Shown here: piece after piece, positions 28,733 through 36,221 of the stretch
How the letters are laid out: each line of letters begins with the position of its first letter
Numbering within the stretch: position 1 is the stretch's first letter
DNA from: Actinomycetota bacterium
GTDB taxonomy: Bacteria > Actinomycetota > Thermoleophilia > Gaiellales > Gaiellaceae
Length of the DNA stretch: 64,000 nt
NCBI GenBank assembly: GCA_003139545.1
Contig: PLJC01000018.1
Coordinates: 208,828-272,827 of the forward strand
Direction of reading: 5' to 3'
The notes under the pieces: generated by a model
The model's database searches: none
Seen by the model: the letters and a program-made list of their open reading frames with translations, nothing else
What the model was told of the DNA's origin: nothing
Position numbers and translations under genes: made by a program

Positions 28733-29914
28733 ATGATCGCCTGCCTAACCATCCCCGGATTCGAGCTCAAGGCCGCGCTGCGCAAGTCACCCTCCCTTGC
28801 GCTGTGCCCGGCGGCGCTCGCGCCGGAGGCGGGCGGGGAGCCCCTGCTGGGGCCGGTGACGGCGGCAGCCGAGGCGGCGGGCGTCCGGCCGCGGATGCGC
28901 CTGGGCGAGGCGCTGGCAACGGCGCCGCGGCTCGTGCTCGTCGATCCCGACCCGGCTGCCGCCGAGCAGGCATGGGAGGAGATCGTGTGCTCACTCGAGG
29001 ACACGGGCTTCGCGGTCGAACCGGCCGCGCCCGGCGTCGCCTACTTCGAGACGCGCGGGGTCGAGCGGCTGTACGGCGGCCTCGAGCCGGCACTCCGGCG
29101 CGCGCTCGCCGCAGTCGGGCCCGCGTGGGACGCGCGCATCGGCGCGGCCACGCGACGCTTCACCGCGCTCGCCGCCGCATCGGTCGCACGTCCCGGGCAG
29201 GTGCTCGTCGTACGCGACGAAGACGTCGGGCGCTTCCTCGCGCCTCTGCCGCTGACACTGCTGCCGCTCGACCGGCAGCGCTACGAAGAGCTCGAATCGC
29301 TCGGAGTTCGCAGGCTTGGACAGCTTGCCGGGCTCCCGGGTGGCGCCGTCGCCGAACGTCTGGGGCCGGACGGCCGGCGCGCCTGGGGCCTGGCGAGAGG
29401 CGGGGCGGCCGCGCGCGTGCGCGGTCGCCGTCCGCCGGCCGAGCTCGCCGAGACGCTCGCGTTCCCGGAAGCGGTCGGCAACGAGCTGACGCTGCGCCGC
29501 GCGTTGGGTGCGCTCGTCGAGACGACGCTGGCACGGCCGGAGCGGCGAGACCGCTTCGTCCGCAAGGTCGCGCTCACCGCTGTCATCGTCGGAGGCGGTT
29601 CCTGGCGGCGGACGCTGACGCTGCGCGAGCCGAGCGCGGACGGCGGCCGCATCCGCATCGCCCTGGCTTCGAAGCTCGCCGAGCTGCCGGGACCGGTGGT
29701 CGAGCTCCGGCTCGAGCTCGTCGAGCTGACCGAGCCCGCCGGTTTACAGCTGGAGCTGCTCGCCGCCGGCGCCGAGGACCGCCGCCGCCTGAGCGACGGG
29801 CTCCGCCAGGTCAGGGCGAGCACCGGCTCCGGCTCCGTCTGCACCGTCGTGGAGGTGGCGCCATGGTCGCGGATTCCCGAGACGCGCGCGCTGTTCGTAC
29901 CGCGGGACGACTGA
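28733..29914 (+). CDS. imuB: ImuB-like inactive Y-family polymerase (SOS mutagenesis)
   Basis: 393 residues resembling ImuB, the non-catalytic Y-family subunit that links DnaE2 to the sliding clamp in damage-induced mutagenesis. The Y-family fold is seen in AAEAAGVRPRMRLGEALATA, APGVAYFETRGVERLYGGLE, the helix-hairpin-helix LESLGVRRLGQLAGLPGGAV and the little-finger region. The catalytic acidic residues of active Pol IV (N-terminal D and the SxDE motif) are absent. It is shorter than the roughly 500-residue mycobacterial form. The ATG at 28733 is chosen because the upstream ATG lies in the promoter. The 3' end overlaps the DUF6504-like gene. Confidence 0.88.
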   Translation: MIACLTIPGFELKAALRKSPSLALCPAALAPEAGGEPLLGPVTAAAEAAGVRPRMRLGEALATAPRLVLVDPDPAAAEQAWEEIVCSLEDTGFAVEPAAPGVAYFETRGVERLYGGLEPALRRALAAVGPAWDARIGAATRRFTALAAASVARPGQVLVVRDEDVGRFLAPLPLTLLPLDRQRYEELESLGVRRLGQLAGLPGGAVAERLGPDGRRAWGLARGGAAARVRGRRPPAELAETLAFPEAVGNELTLRRALGALVETTLARPERRDRFVRKVALTAVIVGGGSWRRTLTLREPSADGGRIRIALASKLAELPGPVVELRLELVELTEPAGLQLELLAAGAEDRRRLSDGLRQVRASTGSGSVCTVVEVAPWSRIPETRALFVPRDD

Positions 29915-30141
29915 ACGCGCCGCGCCCGGCGCGCGTCGAGGCACGCATCGACGGGTCGCCGTGCGCGGTGAACCATCAGCCGGTCGCTGTGCTGCGCGAG
30001 GAGTGGCGCGTGCTCGATCGCTGGTGGACCGAGGAGCCGGTGCTGCGCCGCTACTTCGAGGTCGTGCTCGAGAGCGGCGAGAACACCGTCGTCTTCCACG
30101 ACGGCTCACGCGGCGGGTGGTTCAGCCAGCGCGGTGCCTAG
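29863..30141 (+). CDS. DUF6504-like protein paired with imuB
   Basis: 92 residues; the conserved part is LREEWRVLDRWWTEEPVLRR followed by YFEVVLESGENTVVFHDG and a C-terminal GGWFSQRGA. This matches small proteins found beside ImuB/DnaE2 genes in actinobacteria (DUF6504), to the best of my recognition. ATG 29863 has GGAGG 8 nt upstream; the first 52 nt overlap the imuB 3' end. Co-expression under the LexA boxes suggests a part in translesion synthesis, but no function is known. Confidence 0.72.
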   Translation: MVADSRDARAVRTAGRLNAPRPARVEARIDGSPCAVNHQPVAVLREEWRVLDRWWTEEPVLRRYFEVVLESGENTVVFHDGSRGGWFSQRGA

Positions 30142-30145
30142 GGGC

Positions 30146-31348
30146 TTAGAACGTGAACAGATCGAAGAGGTCGCTGAGCGACGCGAGCCCGTCCCGCGGC
30201 GGTGCAGGCGCGCCGCCGGCCTCGTAGTTCGCGCCGGTCGGGGTGGATGAATCGAAGCCGTGGTTCCTCGACGCCAGCGTGGGCAGTCCGAACACCCGCT
30301 CGACGAACTTCAGCATGGACGTATGGTCAGCCGGCTTGGCCGACTTCACCACGCCCTTGCGTGCATGCGGCGACACGACCCACAGCGGCACGCGAACGCC
30401 GAGCCCGTAGGCGTCGACCTTCGGCGGCGGCACATGGTCGAAGTAGCCGCCGTGCTCGTCGTAGGTGAGCAGGAACGCGGACGTTTTCCATGCGGTCGAC
30501 TTCCGTAGCGCCGCGATGAGCTCCTTCTGCAGCTCCATCCCCACCGACACGTTCGCGGGCGGGTGCTCGTCGAGCTGCTGCGAGAAGCTCGGGACGATCC
30601 ACGAGACCTGGGGCAGCTTCCCGTGTGCGCAGTCGTCGAGGTACTCCTGCTTCGTGGCATGCGTCCGCGAATCGTGCGTCCAGCGGCTCCAGAAGACGGC
30701 GACGTTGTCGGTGTCGAAGATCGGGTCGGTCCCGGCGTTGTAGATCTTCCAGCTGACGTGCGCTTCGTCGAGCAGGTCGAGGATGATCGGCCATTTCTTG
30801 GAGTCGAAGACGCCGTTGCCGAAAACCCCGTCCGTCGTGATACCGCCGGACGTGCCGGACATGAGATAGAAGCGATTCGGCCACGTCGGTCCGAGAACGG
30901 AACAGAAGTAGTTCGCGCACAGTCCCGCCTCGGCGAACAGGCCGTAATAGAAGGGCAGCTCCTTGGCGGTGTAATACCCGATCCCGGTCGGCCCGCTGGA
31001 CCTGTAGAAGCCGTCCATCTTGCCGCCGTCGACCTGTGCATGAACGACCGGCCAGAAGTGCGGCGGATCCGGCGTCGACAGCGCCTTCAGCTCGAACGGC
31101 GCGTGACGGGCGCCCCCGGCGCCGGGTTGCGTGTACCCGGACGGAGGACCGAAGCCTGCGGCCTGGACTTCGCGGGCGTAGCCGAAGTAATGGTCGAACG
31201 AACGGTTCTCCTGGCACGAGATGACGACGTGCCGGATCGGGCTGCGCGGCTTCCGCGAACGAACGTCGATCGCGGGCACACCGGCCAGTGCCGCGCCGGC
31301 AACCGCTGCCCGCTCGAGAAACGTCTTCCGTGTGATGGCGTCCTGCAT
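30146..31348 (-). CDS. Exported phosphoesterase, acid phosphatase/phospholipase C family
   Basis: 400 residues of the AcpA/PLC (phosphoesterase family) fold: HVVISCQENRSFDHYFGYAR holds the metal-binding Glu/Asn and the family signature NRSFDHYFG, and further motifs are FYLMSGTSGG, FLLTYDEHGGYFDHVPPP and HARKGVV. The N-terminus TRKTFLERAAVAGAALAGVP looks like a Tat signal but has RK in place of the twin Arg. Substrate may be a phospholipid or a phosphate ester; not decidable here. It lies 15 nt downstream of thiE on the same strand. Confidence 0.86.
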   Translation of the reverse strand: MQDAITRKTFLERAAVAGAALAGVPAIDVRSRKPRSPIRHVVISCQENRSFDHYFGYAREVQAAGFGPPSGYTQPGAGGARHAPFELKALSTPDPPHFWPVVHAQVDGGKMDGFYRSSGPTGIGYYTAKELPFYYGLFAEAGLCANYFCSVLGPTWPNRFYLMSGTSGGITTDGVFGNGVFDSKKWPIILDLLDEAHVSWKIYNAGTDPIFDTDNVAVFWSRWTHDSRTHATKQEYLDDCAHGKLPQVSWIVPSFSQQLDEHPPANVSVGMELQKELIAALRKSTAWKTSAFLLTYDEHGGYFDHVPPPKVDAYGLGVRVPLWVVSPHARKGVVKSAKPADHTSMLKFVERVFGLPTLASRNHGFDSSTPTGANYEAGGAPAPPRDGLASLSDLFDLFTF

Positions 31349-31363
31349 GCCGGCTGCGCGACC

Positions 31364-31981
31364 CTACTCCTTCGATGGGAACGCCGCGCGGAGGTCTCGT
31401 GCGGCCGCTTCGGGATCGTCCGCGTCGCGGATCGCGCGCACGACCGCGACGCCAGGTGCGCCCGCCTCGATCACCTCCGCGACGTTCGCGAGCTCGATCC
31501 CGCCGATCGCAAACCACGGGATCGTCACGCGCGCGGCCGTCGCGCGCACGAGCTCGAACCCTCCGGCGACGGACTCTGTCTTCGTCGGCGTCGCGAACAC
31601 GGCGCCGACGCCGAGGTAATCGGCTCCGGCGATCGCATCGAGCTGCGCCTCCGTCTCGATCGAAAGGCCGACAAGGCACTCGTCCCCGACGATGACCCGC
31701 GCATCGGCGACGTTCGTATCCTGCTGGCCGACGTGCACACCGTCGGCGCCGCACGCGGCCACGAGGTCGGGCCGGTCGTTGAGCACGAACAGTGCTCCAT
31801 ATGCGTCACATGCGACCCGGAACGACTCCGCGGCGCGCACGAGGTCGTCGTCGGAGGCCTCCTTGTCGCGCAGCTGGACGACGTCGACACCGCCGCGCAG
31901 CGCCGCGTCGAGCACGTGCGTATGCGCGCCGTCGAGCACGACACACAGCTGAGCCACAGCGAGCCTTAACCGTCGATTCAT
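31364..31981 (-). CDS. thiE: Thiamine-phosphate synthase
   Basis: Joins HMP-PP and HET-P to form thiamine phosphate. The 205-residue TIM barrel has VQLRDKEASDDDLV, FVLNDRPDLVAACGADGVHV, GQQD, LGVGAVFATPTKTE and the phosphate-binding IGGIELANVAEVIEAGA. Length is standard. No TPP riboswitch is possible in the 23-bp divergent gap; TAGGCT lies 7 nt before the ATG. No other thiamine genes are in the window. Confidence 0.92.
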   Translation of the reverse strand: MNRRLRLAVAQLCVVLDGAHTHVLDAALRGGVDVVQLRDKEASDDDLVRAAESFRVACDAYGALFVLNDRPDLVAACGADGVHVGQQDTNVADARVIVGDECLVGLSIETEAQLDAIAGADYLGVGAVFATPTKTESVAGGFELVRATAARVTIPWFAIGGIELANVAEVIEAGAPGVAVVRAIRDADDPEAAARDLRAAFPSKE

Positions 31982-31988
31982 CCGGTCA

Positions 31989-31998
31989 AGCCTAGGGT
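31989..31998. promoter_or_regulatory. Overlapping divergent -10 elements of thiE and the beta-propeller gene
   Basis: AGCCTAGGGT carries TAGGGT on the plus strand (6 nt before GTG 32005) and TAGGCT on the minus strand (7 nt before the thiE ATG 31981); the central TA base pairs are common to both. Confidence 0.5.
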
Positions 31999-32004
31999 GC
32001 CGAG

Positions 32005-32979
32005 GTGATTAGCCTCCTCGTGGCCATCCTGAGCGCGGTCTCGCTCCATACGTTGCCGCTGCCGGGCGCGTTGCTCATCGCCGACCGCGGGAACGATCGC
32101 ATGCTCCTCGTCGACCCGCAGCACCGTGTGCTGTGGCACTTCCCGAACGCGCGCGACCTTGCGAAGGGCGTCCACCTCAATTTCGACGACGACACGTTCG
32201 TCGAGCCGGGCGGCAAGGCGATCGTCTCCAACGAGGAGGAGGCGCACACGATCGTTTCGGTGAACATCAAGACGCACGCGCGCGTCCACCTGTACGGGAC
32301 GCCCGGCGTGCGCGGCAGCGGCCCGAACGAGCTGAACACGCCCGACGACGCCTATGTGCTTCCGGACGGGACGCTGACCGTCGCCGACGCGTACAACTGC
32401 CGCGTCCTGTTCATCCGGTCGCACCGGATCGTGCGCCAGATCGGCACGACGGGCGTGTGCAGACATGATCCGCCGAAGTACCTCGGCGCAGTGAACGGCG
32501 ACACGCCGCTCCCCGGCGGCGGAGTGCTGATCTCCGAGATCCAGGGCTCGTGGATCGACGACATCTCTGCGAACGGCCGTCTGCGCTGGGCTGTGCAGGC
32601 GCCGGTGTCGTACCCGTCCGACCCGCAACCGCTGCCCGGCGGGCGGATCCTCCTCGCCGACTACTCGAGCCCGGGCGCGGCGATGATCATCGACCGGCAC
32701 GGCAAGGTTCTCTGGCGCTACGGGCCGAGCTCGGGGTGGGGAGCCCTCGACCATCCGTCGCTCGCGATGATGCTCCCGAACGGGAACATCGCCGTGAACG
32801 ACGACTACAAGGATCGCGTCGTCGTCATCGACCCGAAGAAGAACAAGATCGTCTGGCAGTACGGCCACGCAAGCCTCCCCGGCCGTGGCGCCGGCTTCCT
32901 GAATACGCCCGACGGGCTCGACTTCGTCCCGCTCGGCCCCGGCAACGTGCCGCTCTGGGCCGAAGTCCACCATCCCTAG
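32005..32979 (+). CDS. Exported beta-propeller (PQQ/NHL-like) protein
   Basis: 324 residues with a weak signal-like N-terminus (ISLLVAILSAVSLHT), then repeated strands typical of NHL/PQQ-type propellers: LLIADRGNDRMLLVDPQHRV, LTVADAYNCRVLFIRSHRIV, LLADYSSPGAAMIIDRHGKV and IAVNDDYKDRVVVIDPKKNK. About six blades can be counted. No enzymatic motif. Its stop lies 5 bp before the dnaE2 LexA box, so readthrough into dnaE2 is possible. Confidence 0.7.
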   Translation: MISLLVAILSAVSLHTLPLPGALLIADRGNDRMLLVDPQHRVLWHFPNARDLAKGVHLNFDDDTFVEPGGKAIVSNEEEAHTIVSVNIKTHARVHLYGTPGVRGSGPNELNTPDDAYVLPDGTLTVADAYNCRVLFIRSHRIVRQIGTTGVCRHDPPKYLGAVNGDTPLPGGGVLISEIQGSWIDDISANGRLRWAVQAPVSYPSDPQPLPGGRILLADYSSPGAAMIIDRHGKVLWRYGPSSGWGALDHPSLAMMLPNGNIAVNDDYKDRVVVIDPKKNKIVWQYGHASLPGRGAGFLNTPDGLDFVPLGPGNVPLWAEVHHP

Positions 32980-32984
32980 CAAGC

Positions 32985-32996
32985 GAACATACGTTC
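32985..32996. promoter_or_regulatory. LexA-type SOS box of dnaE2 (GAACATACGTTC)
   Basis: Perfect GAAC-N4-GTTC palindrome flanked by C and G. It is followed at once by GTATAG, the same junction that follows imuB box 1, so the two promoters share one architecture. Confidence 0.9.
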
Positions 32997-32999
32997 GTA

Positions 33000-33005
33000 T
33001 AGCGT
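33000..33005 (+). promoter_or_regulatory. -10 element (TAGCGT) of dnaE2, leaderless type
   Basis: TAGCGT 6 nt before the GTG at 33012, just downstream of the LexA box; an alternative reading is TATAGC at 32998-33003. LexA binding would block this element. Confidence 0.55.
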
Positions 33006-33011
33006 AGGACG

Positions 33012-36000
33012 GTGACCTACGTCGAGCTCCACGCGCACTCGGCGTACTCCTTTCTCGACGGGGCCTCGCAGCCGGAGGAGCTCGCCGCCCGGGCGGCCGA
33101 GCTTGGCTACGAGGCGCTCGCGCTCACCGACCACGACGGCGTCTACGGATCGCTCGAGTTCGCGCACGCGGCGAAGCACTTCGGCGTCCGGCCGATCACC
33201 GGCGCCGAGGTGACCATCGTCGGAGGAGCGCACGTCACGCTTCTCGTCGAGACGGCAGCGGGTTACGCGAACCTCTGCCGGCTGCTCACCGCCGCGCACG
33301 CGGGAACGCGGCCGAAGGAAGGAGCGGAGCCGCTGCCGCCGGCGCTCGACCAGACAGTGCTCGAGGAACTGAACGACGGGCTCGTCTGCCTCTCGGGCTG
33401 CGCCCGCGACGGCCTCGCCGTGCACTACCCGAACGCGGCTGCGCGGCTCGCCGCCGCTTTCGGCCGCGACCGCTTCTACGTCGAGCTGCAGCGGCCGTTC
33501 GAGCGCGGTGACTCGCGCCGCAACGCTGCGCTGCGCGACCTCGCCGAGACGCTTCGCGTGCACACCGTCGCTTCGGGAGACGTGCACGCGCACGACGAAC
33601 GCCGCGCGGCGCTGCAGGACGTGCTCGTCGCGATTCGCTGTCGCACGTCGCTCGACGGCTGCGAGCGGGAGCGGCGCGGCAACCACGAGTCCGTCCTCGC
33701 TGCACCGGCGGAGATGGCCGAGCGCTTCCCCGACGACCGCGGCGCGGTCGCGCGGTCGCGTGAGCTCGCGGAGCGGCTCGAGTTCGACCTCACGCAGGAG
33801 CTCGGCTACCGCTATCCCGACTTCTCCGACGGCGCCGAGCCTGCGAGCGTGCAGCTCCGCCGCGTGTGCGAGCGCGCCTTCGCCGAGCGCTACGCCGGGC
33901 TGAACGGCCACAAGCGGCGCGTGCAGGCTCGGCTCGACGAGGAGCTGGCGCTGATCGACGAGCTCGGGCTCGCCGGCTTCTTCCTCCTGCACTGGGAGGT
34001 GCTGGAGCTCGCGCGCGAGGTCGCGCTCGAGGTGCGCGGCCCCGGCTCGATGCGGCACATGCTCCCGCCCGGACGCGGGCGCGGCTCCTCCGTCGGATCG
34101 CTCGTCTGCTACCTGACCGGGCTCTCGCACGTCGACCCGGTGCAGGCGAACCTCTCGCTCGGCCGCTTCATCAACCGCGAGCTCTCGTCCGTCCCCGACA
34201 TCGACCTCGACTTCCCGCGGGACATCCGCGAGAAGCTCATCGTCCGCGTCACCGAGCGCTACGGCCGCGAGCACGCCGCGCTCGTCGCGAGCTTCGCGAC
34301 CTATCGCTCGCGCGGCGCGATCCGCGACGTCGGCAAGGCGCTCGGCCTACCGTTCGCCGACCTCGAACGGCTGGCGAAGCTGACCGACGGATGGAATGCC
34401 GCCCGCGTCGCCGAGGAGATGGCGATGCTCCCCGACGCGGAACAGAAGCTCGCCTCGCCGCGCTGGCGCGCGTTCGGGGAGCTGTGCACCGAGATCGGCG
34501 GCCTTCCGCGCCACATCTCCCAGCACCCCGGCGGGATGGTGATCTCGACGCGGCCGCTCGTCGAGCTCGTCCCCGTGCAGCCGGCGGCGATGGCGGGACG
34601 CCAGATGTGCCAGTGGGACAAGGACTCGTGCGCGGATGCCGGCTTCTTGAAGATCGACCTGCTCGGGCTAGGGATGCTGTCGGCGGTGGAGGAGTGCGTC
34701 GACCTGGTCGCGCGCACGCGCGGCGAGCAGATCGACCTCTCACGCATCCCGCTCGACGACCGCGACGTGTTCGCGGAGATCCAGCGTGCGGACACCGTCG
34801 GCTGCTTCCAGATCGAGAGCCGCGCGCAGATGCAGACGATCCTGCGCACGCGGCCGGAGAATCTCGACGACATCACCATCCAGGTCGCGCTCGTGCGGCC
34901 GGGGCCGATCCAGGGCAAGGCGGTGCACCCGTACATCGAGCGACGGCAGAGGCTCCGCGAGGACCCGAGCTACGAGCCGCCCGCGGATCACCCGCTGCTC
35001 AGGGAGCCGCTGCGGGACACGCTCGGCGTCGTCGTCTTCCAGGACCAGGTGCTCGACGTCGCCATCCATCTCGCCGGCTTCACGATCGGCGAGGCGGAGG
35101 GGCTGCGGCGCGCGATGAGCCGCAAGCGCTCGCATGCGGCGCTCGAGTCATATCGCGAGCGCTTCGTCGAAGGCGCGCGCGCCAACGACGTCGACGACGT
35201 CACCGCGAACATGGTCTACGACAAGCTCGTGGCGTTCTCCGGCTTCGGCTTCCCGAAGTCGCACTCGGCCGCGTTCGGGCTGCTCGCATATCAGTCCGCG
35301 TGGCTTCGCCATCACTACGGCGCCGAGTTCCTCACAGCGTTGCTCAACGCGCAGCCGATGGGCTTCTATCCGCCGGCGACGCTCGTGCGCGACGGCCAGC
35401 ACCACGGCATCGAGACGCGCACTCCGGACGTCAACCGCAGCGAGGTCGATTGCACGATCGAGGACGGCGCGGTTCGCGTCGGGCTCAAGTACGTGCAGGG
35501 CGTGGGGGAGGACGACGCCGAGGCGGTCGTGGCGACGAGGCCGTACGCGTCCATCCGCGAGCTCGCGCAGCGGACGCCGCTCTCGGGCGACGAGCTGCGT
35601 GCGCTCGTCGAGTCCGGAGCATGCGACTGCTTCGGGATGAAGAGGCGCGAGCTGCTCTGGCAGCTCGGGCTCGTCCCGCGTGCACAGACGGTGCCCGGCT
35701 CACGCGGCGAGGAGAAACAGCTCGCGCTTCCGCTCGACCCGACGGTGCTGACACCGGACCTGCCCGAGCCGACGGTGTGGGAGCGGATGCTCGCCGACTA
35801 CCGCACGACGAGCCTCTCGATCGGCGTGCACCCGATCGAGCTGATGCGTCCGCATCTGCCGCCGGACACGCTCTCGACGGTCGAGCTGCGCGACCGCCCG
35901 AACGGCAGCCACGTGCAGATCGCCGGAATGGTGGTCGCACGCCAGCGGCCGTCGACCGCGAACGGCGTCGTCTTCATGCTCCTCGAGGACGAACACGCGC

Positions 36001-36221
36001 AGGTCAACCTCATCGTCTTCCCGCAGGTCTACGACCGCTTCCGCGGCGTCGTGCGCGGCGAGCCGCTCTTGCTCGTTTGCGGTCGCTACGAGCACGTCGA
36101 CCGCAACCGCAACATCGTCGTCGACGAGGTCGTCTCCCTCGCCCAGCTCGCGCACGAGCTCACCGAAGGCGCCGACGTCCACGGCTCGCTCCCGGCGGCG
36201 CACCACTTCGGCCATCGCTAG
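33012..36221 (+). CDS. dnaE2: Error-prone DNA polymerase III alpha subunit (DnaE2)
   Basis: 1069-residue C-family polymerase used in SOS translesion synthesis with ImuB. The PHP domain begins YVELHAHSAYSFLDGASQPE. The catalytic palm Asp residues are in SVPDIDLDFPRDIREK, and DKDSCADAGFLKIDLLGLGM and SGFGFPKSHSAAFG are DnaE blocks. A helix-hairpin-helix and an OB domain (IAGMVVARQRPSTANGVVFM) close the protein. At under 1100 residues, and with a LexA box, it is DnaE2, not replicative DnaE. The GTG start fits the -10 element. Stop TAG shares CTAG with the convergent GH15 gene. Confidence 0.94.
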   Translation: MTYVELHAHSAYSFLDGASQPEELAARAAELGYEALALTDHDGVYGSLEFAHAAKHFGVRPITGAEVTIVGGAHVTLLVETAAGYANLCRLLTAAHAGTRPKEGAEPLPPALDQTVLEELNDGLVCLSGCARDGLAVHYPNAAARLAAAFGRDRFYVELQRPFERGDSRRNAALRDLAETLRVHTVASGDVHAHDERRAALQDVLVAIRCRTSLDGCERERRGNHESVLAAPAEMAERFPDDRGAVARSRELAERLEFDLTQELGYRYPDFSDGAEPASVQLRRVCERAFAERYAGLNGHKRRVQARLDEELALIDELGLAGFFLLHWEVLELAREVALEVRGPGSMRHMLPPGRGRGSSVGSLVCYLTGLSHVDPVQANLSLGRFINRELSSVPDIDLDFPRDIREKLIVRVTERYGREHAALVASFATYRSRGAIRDVGKALGLPFADLERLAKLTDGWNAARVAEEMAMLPDAEQKLASPRWRAFGELCTEIGGLPRHISQHPGGMVISTRPLVELVPVQPAAMAGRQMCQWDKDSCADAGFLKIDLLGLGMLSAVEECVDLVARTRGEQIDLSRIPLDDRDVFAEIQRADTVGCFQIESRAQMQTILRTRPENLDDITIQVALVRPGPIQGKAVHPYIERRQRLREDPSYEPPADHPLLREPLRDTLGVVVFQDQVLDVAIHLAGFTIGEAEGLRRAMSRKRSHAALESYRERFVEGARANDVDDVTANMVYDKLVAFSGFGFPKSHSAAFGLLAYQSAWLRHHYGAEFLTALLNAQPMGFYPPATLVRDGQHHGIETRTPDVNRSEVDCTIEDGAVRVGLKYVQGVGEDDAEAVVATRPYASIRELAQRTPLSGDELRALVESGACDCFGMKRRELLWQLGLVPRAQTVPGSRGEEKQLALPLDPTVLTPDLPEPTVWERMLADYRTTSLSIGVHPIELMRPHLPPDTLSTVELRDRPNGSHVQIAGMVVARQRPSTANGVVFMLLEDEHAQVNLIVFPQVYDRFRGVVRGEPLLLVCGRYEHVDRNRNIVVDEVVSLAQLAHELTEGADVHGSLPAAHHFGHR

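Noticed and set aside
31982..32004. TPP riboswitch before thiE
   Set aside because: Only 23 bp separate thiE from the divergent gene, too short for the aptamer.
33012..36221. Replicative DnaE1
   Set aside because: Length below 1100 residues, a LexA box at the promoter, and proximity to imuB fit DnaE2.
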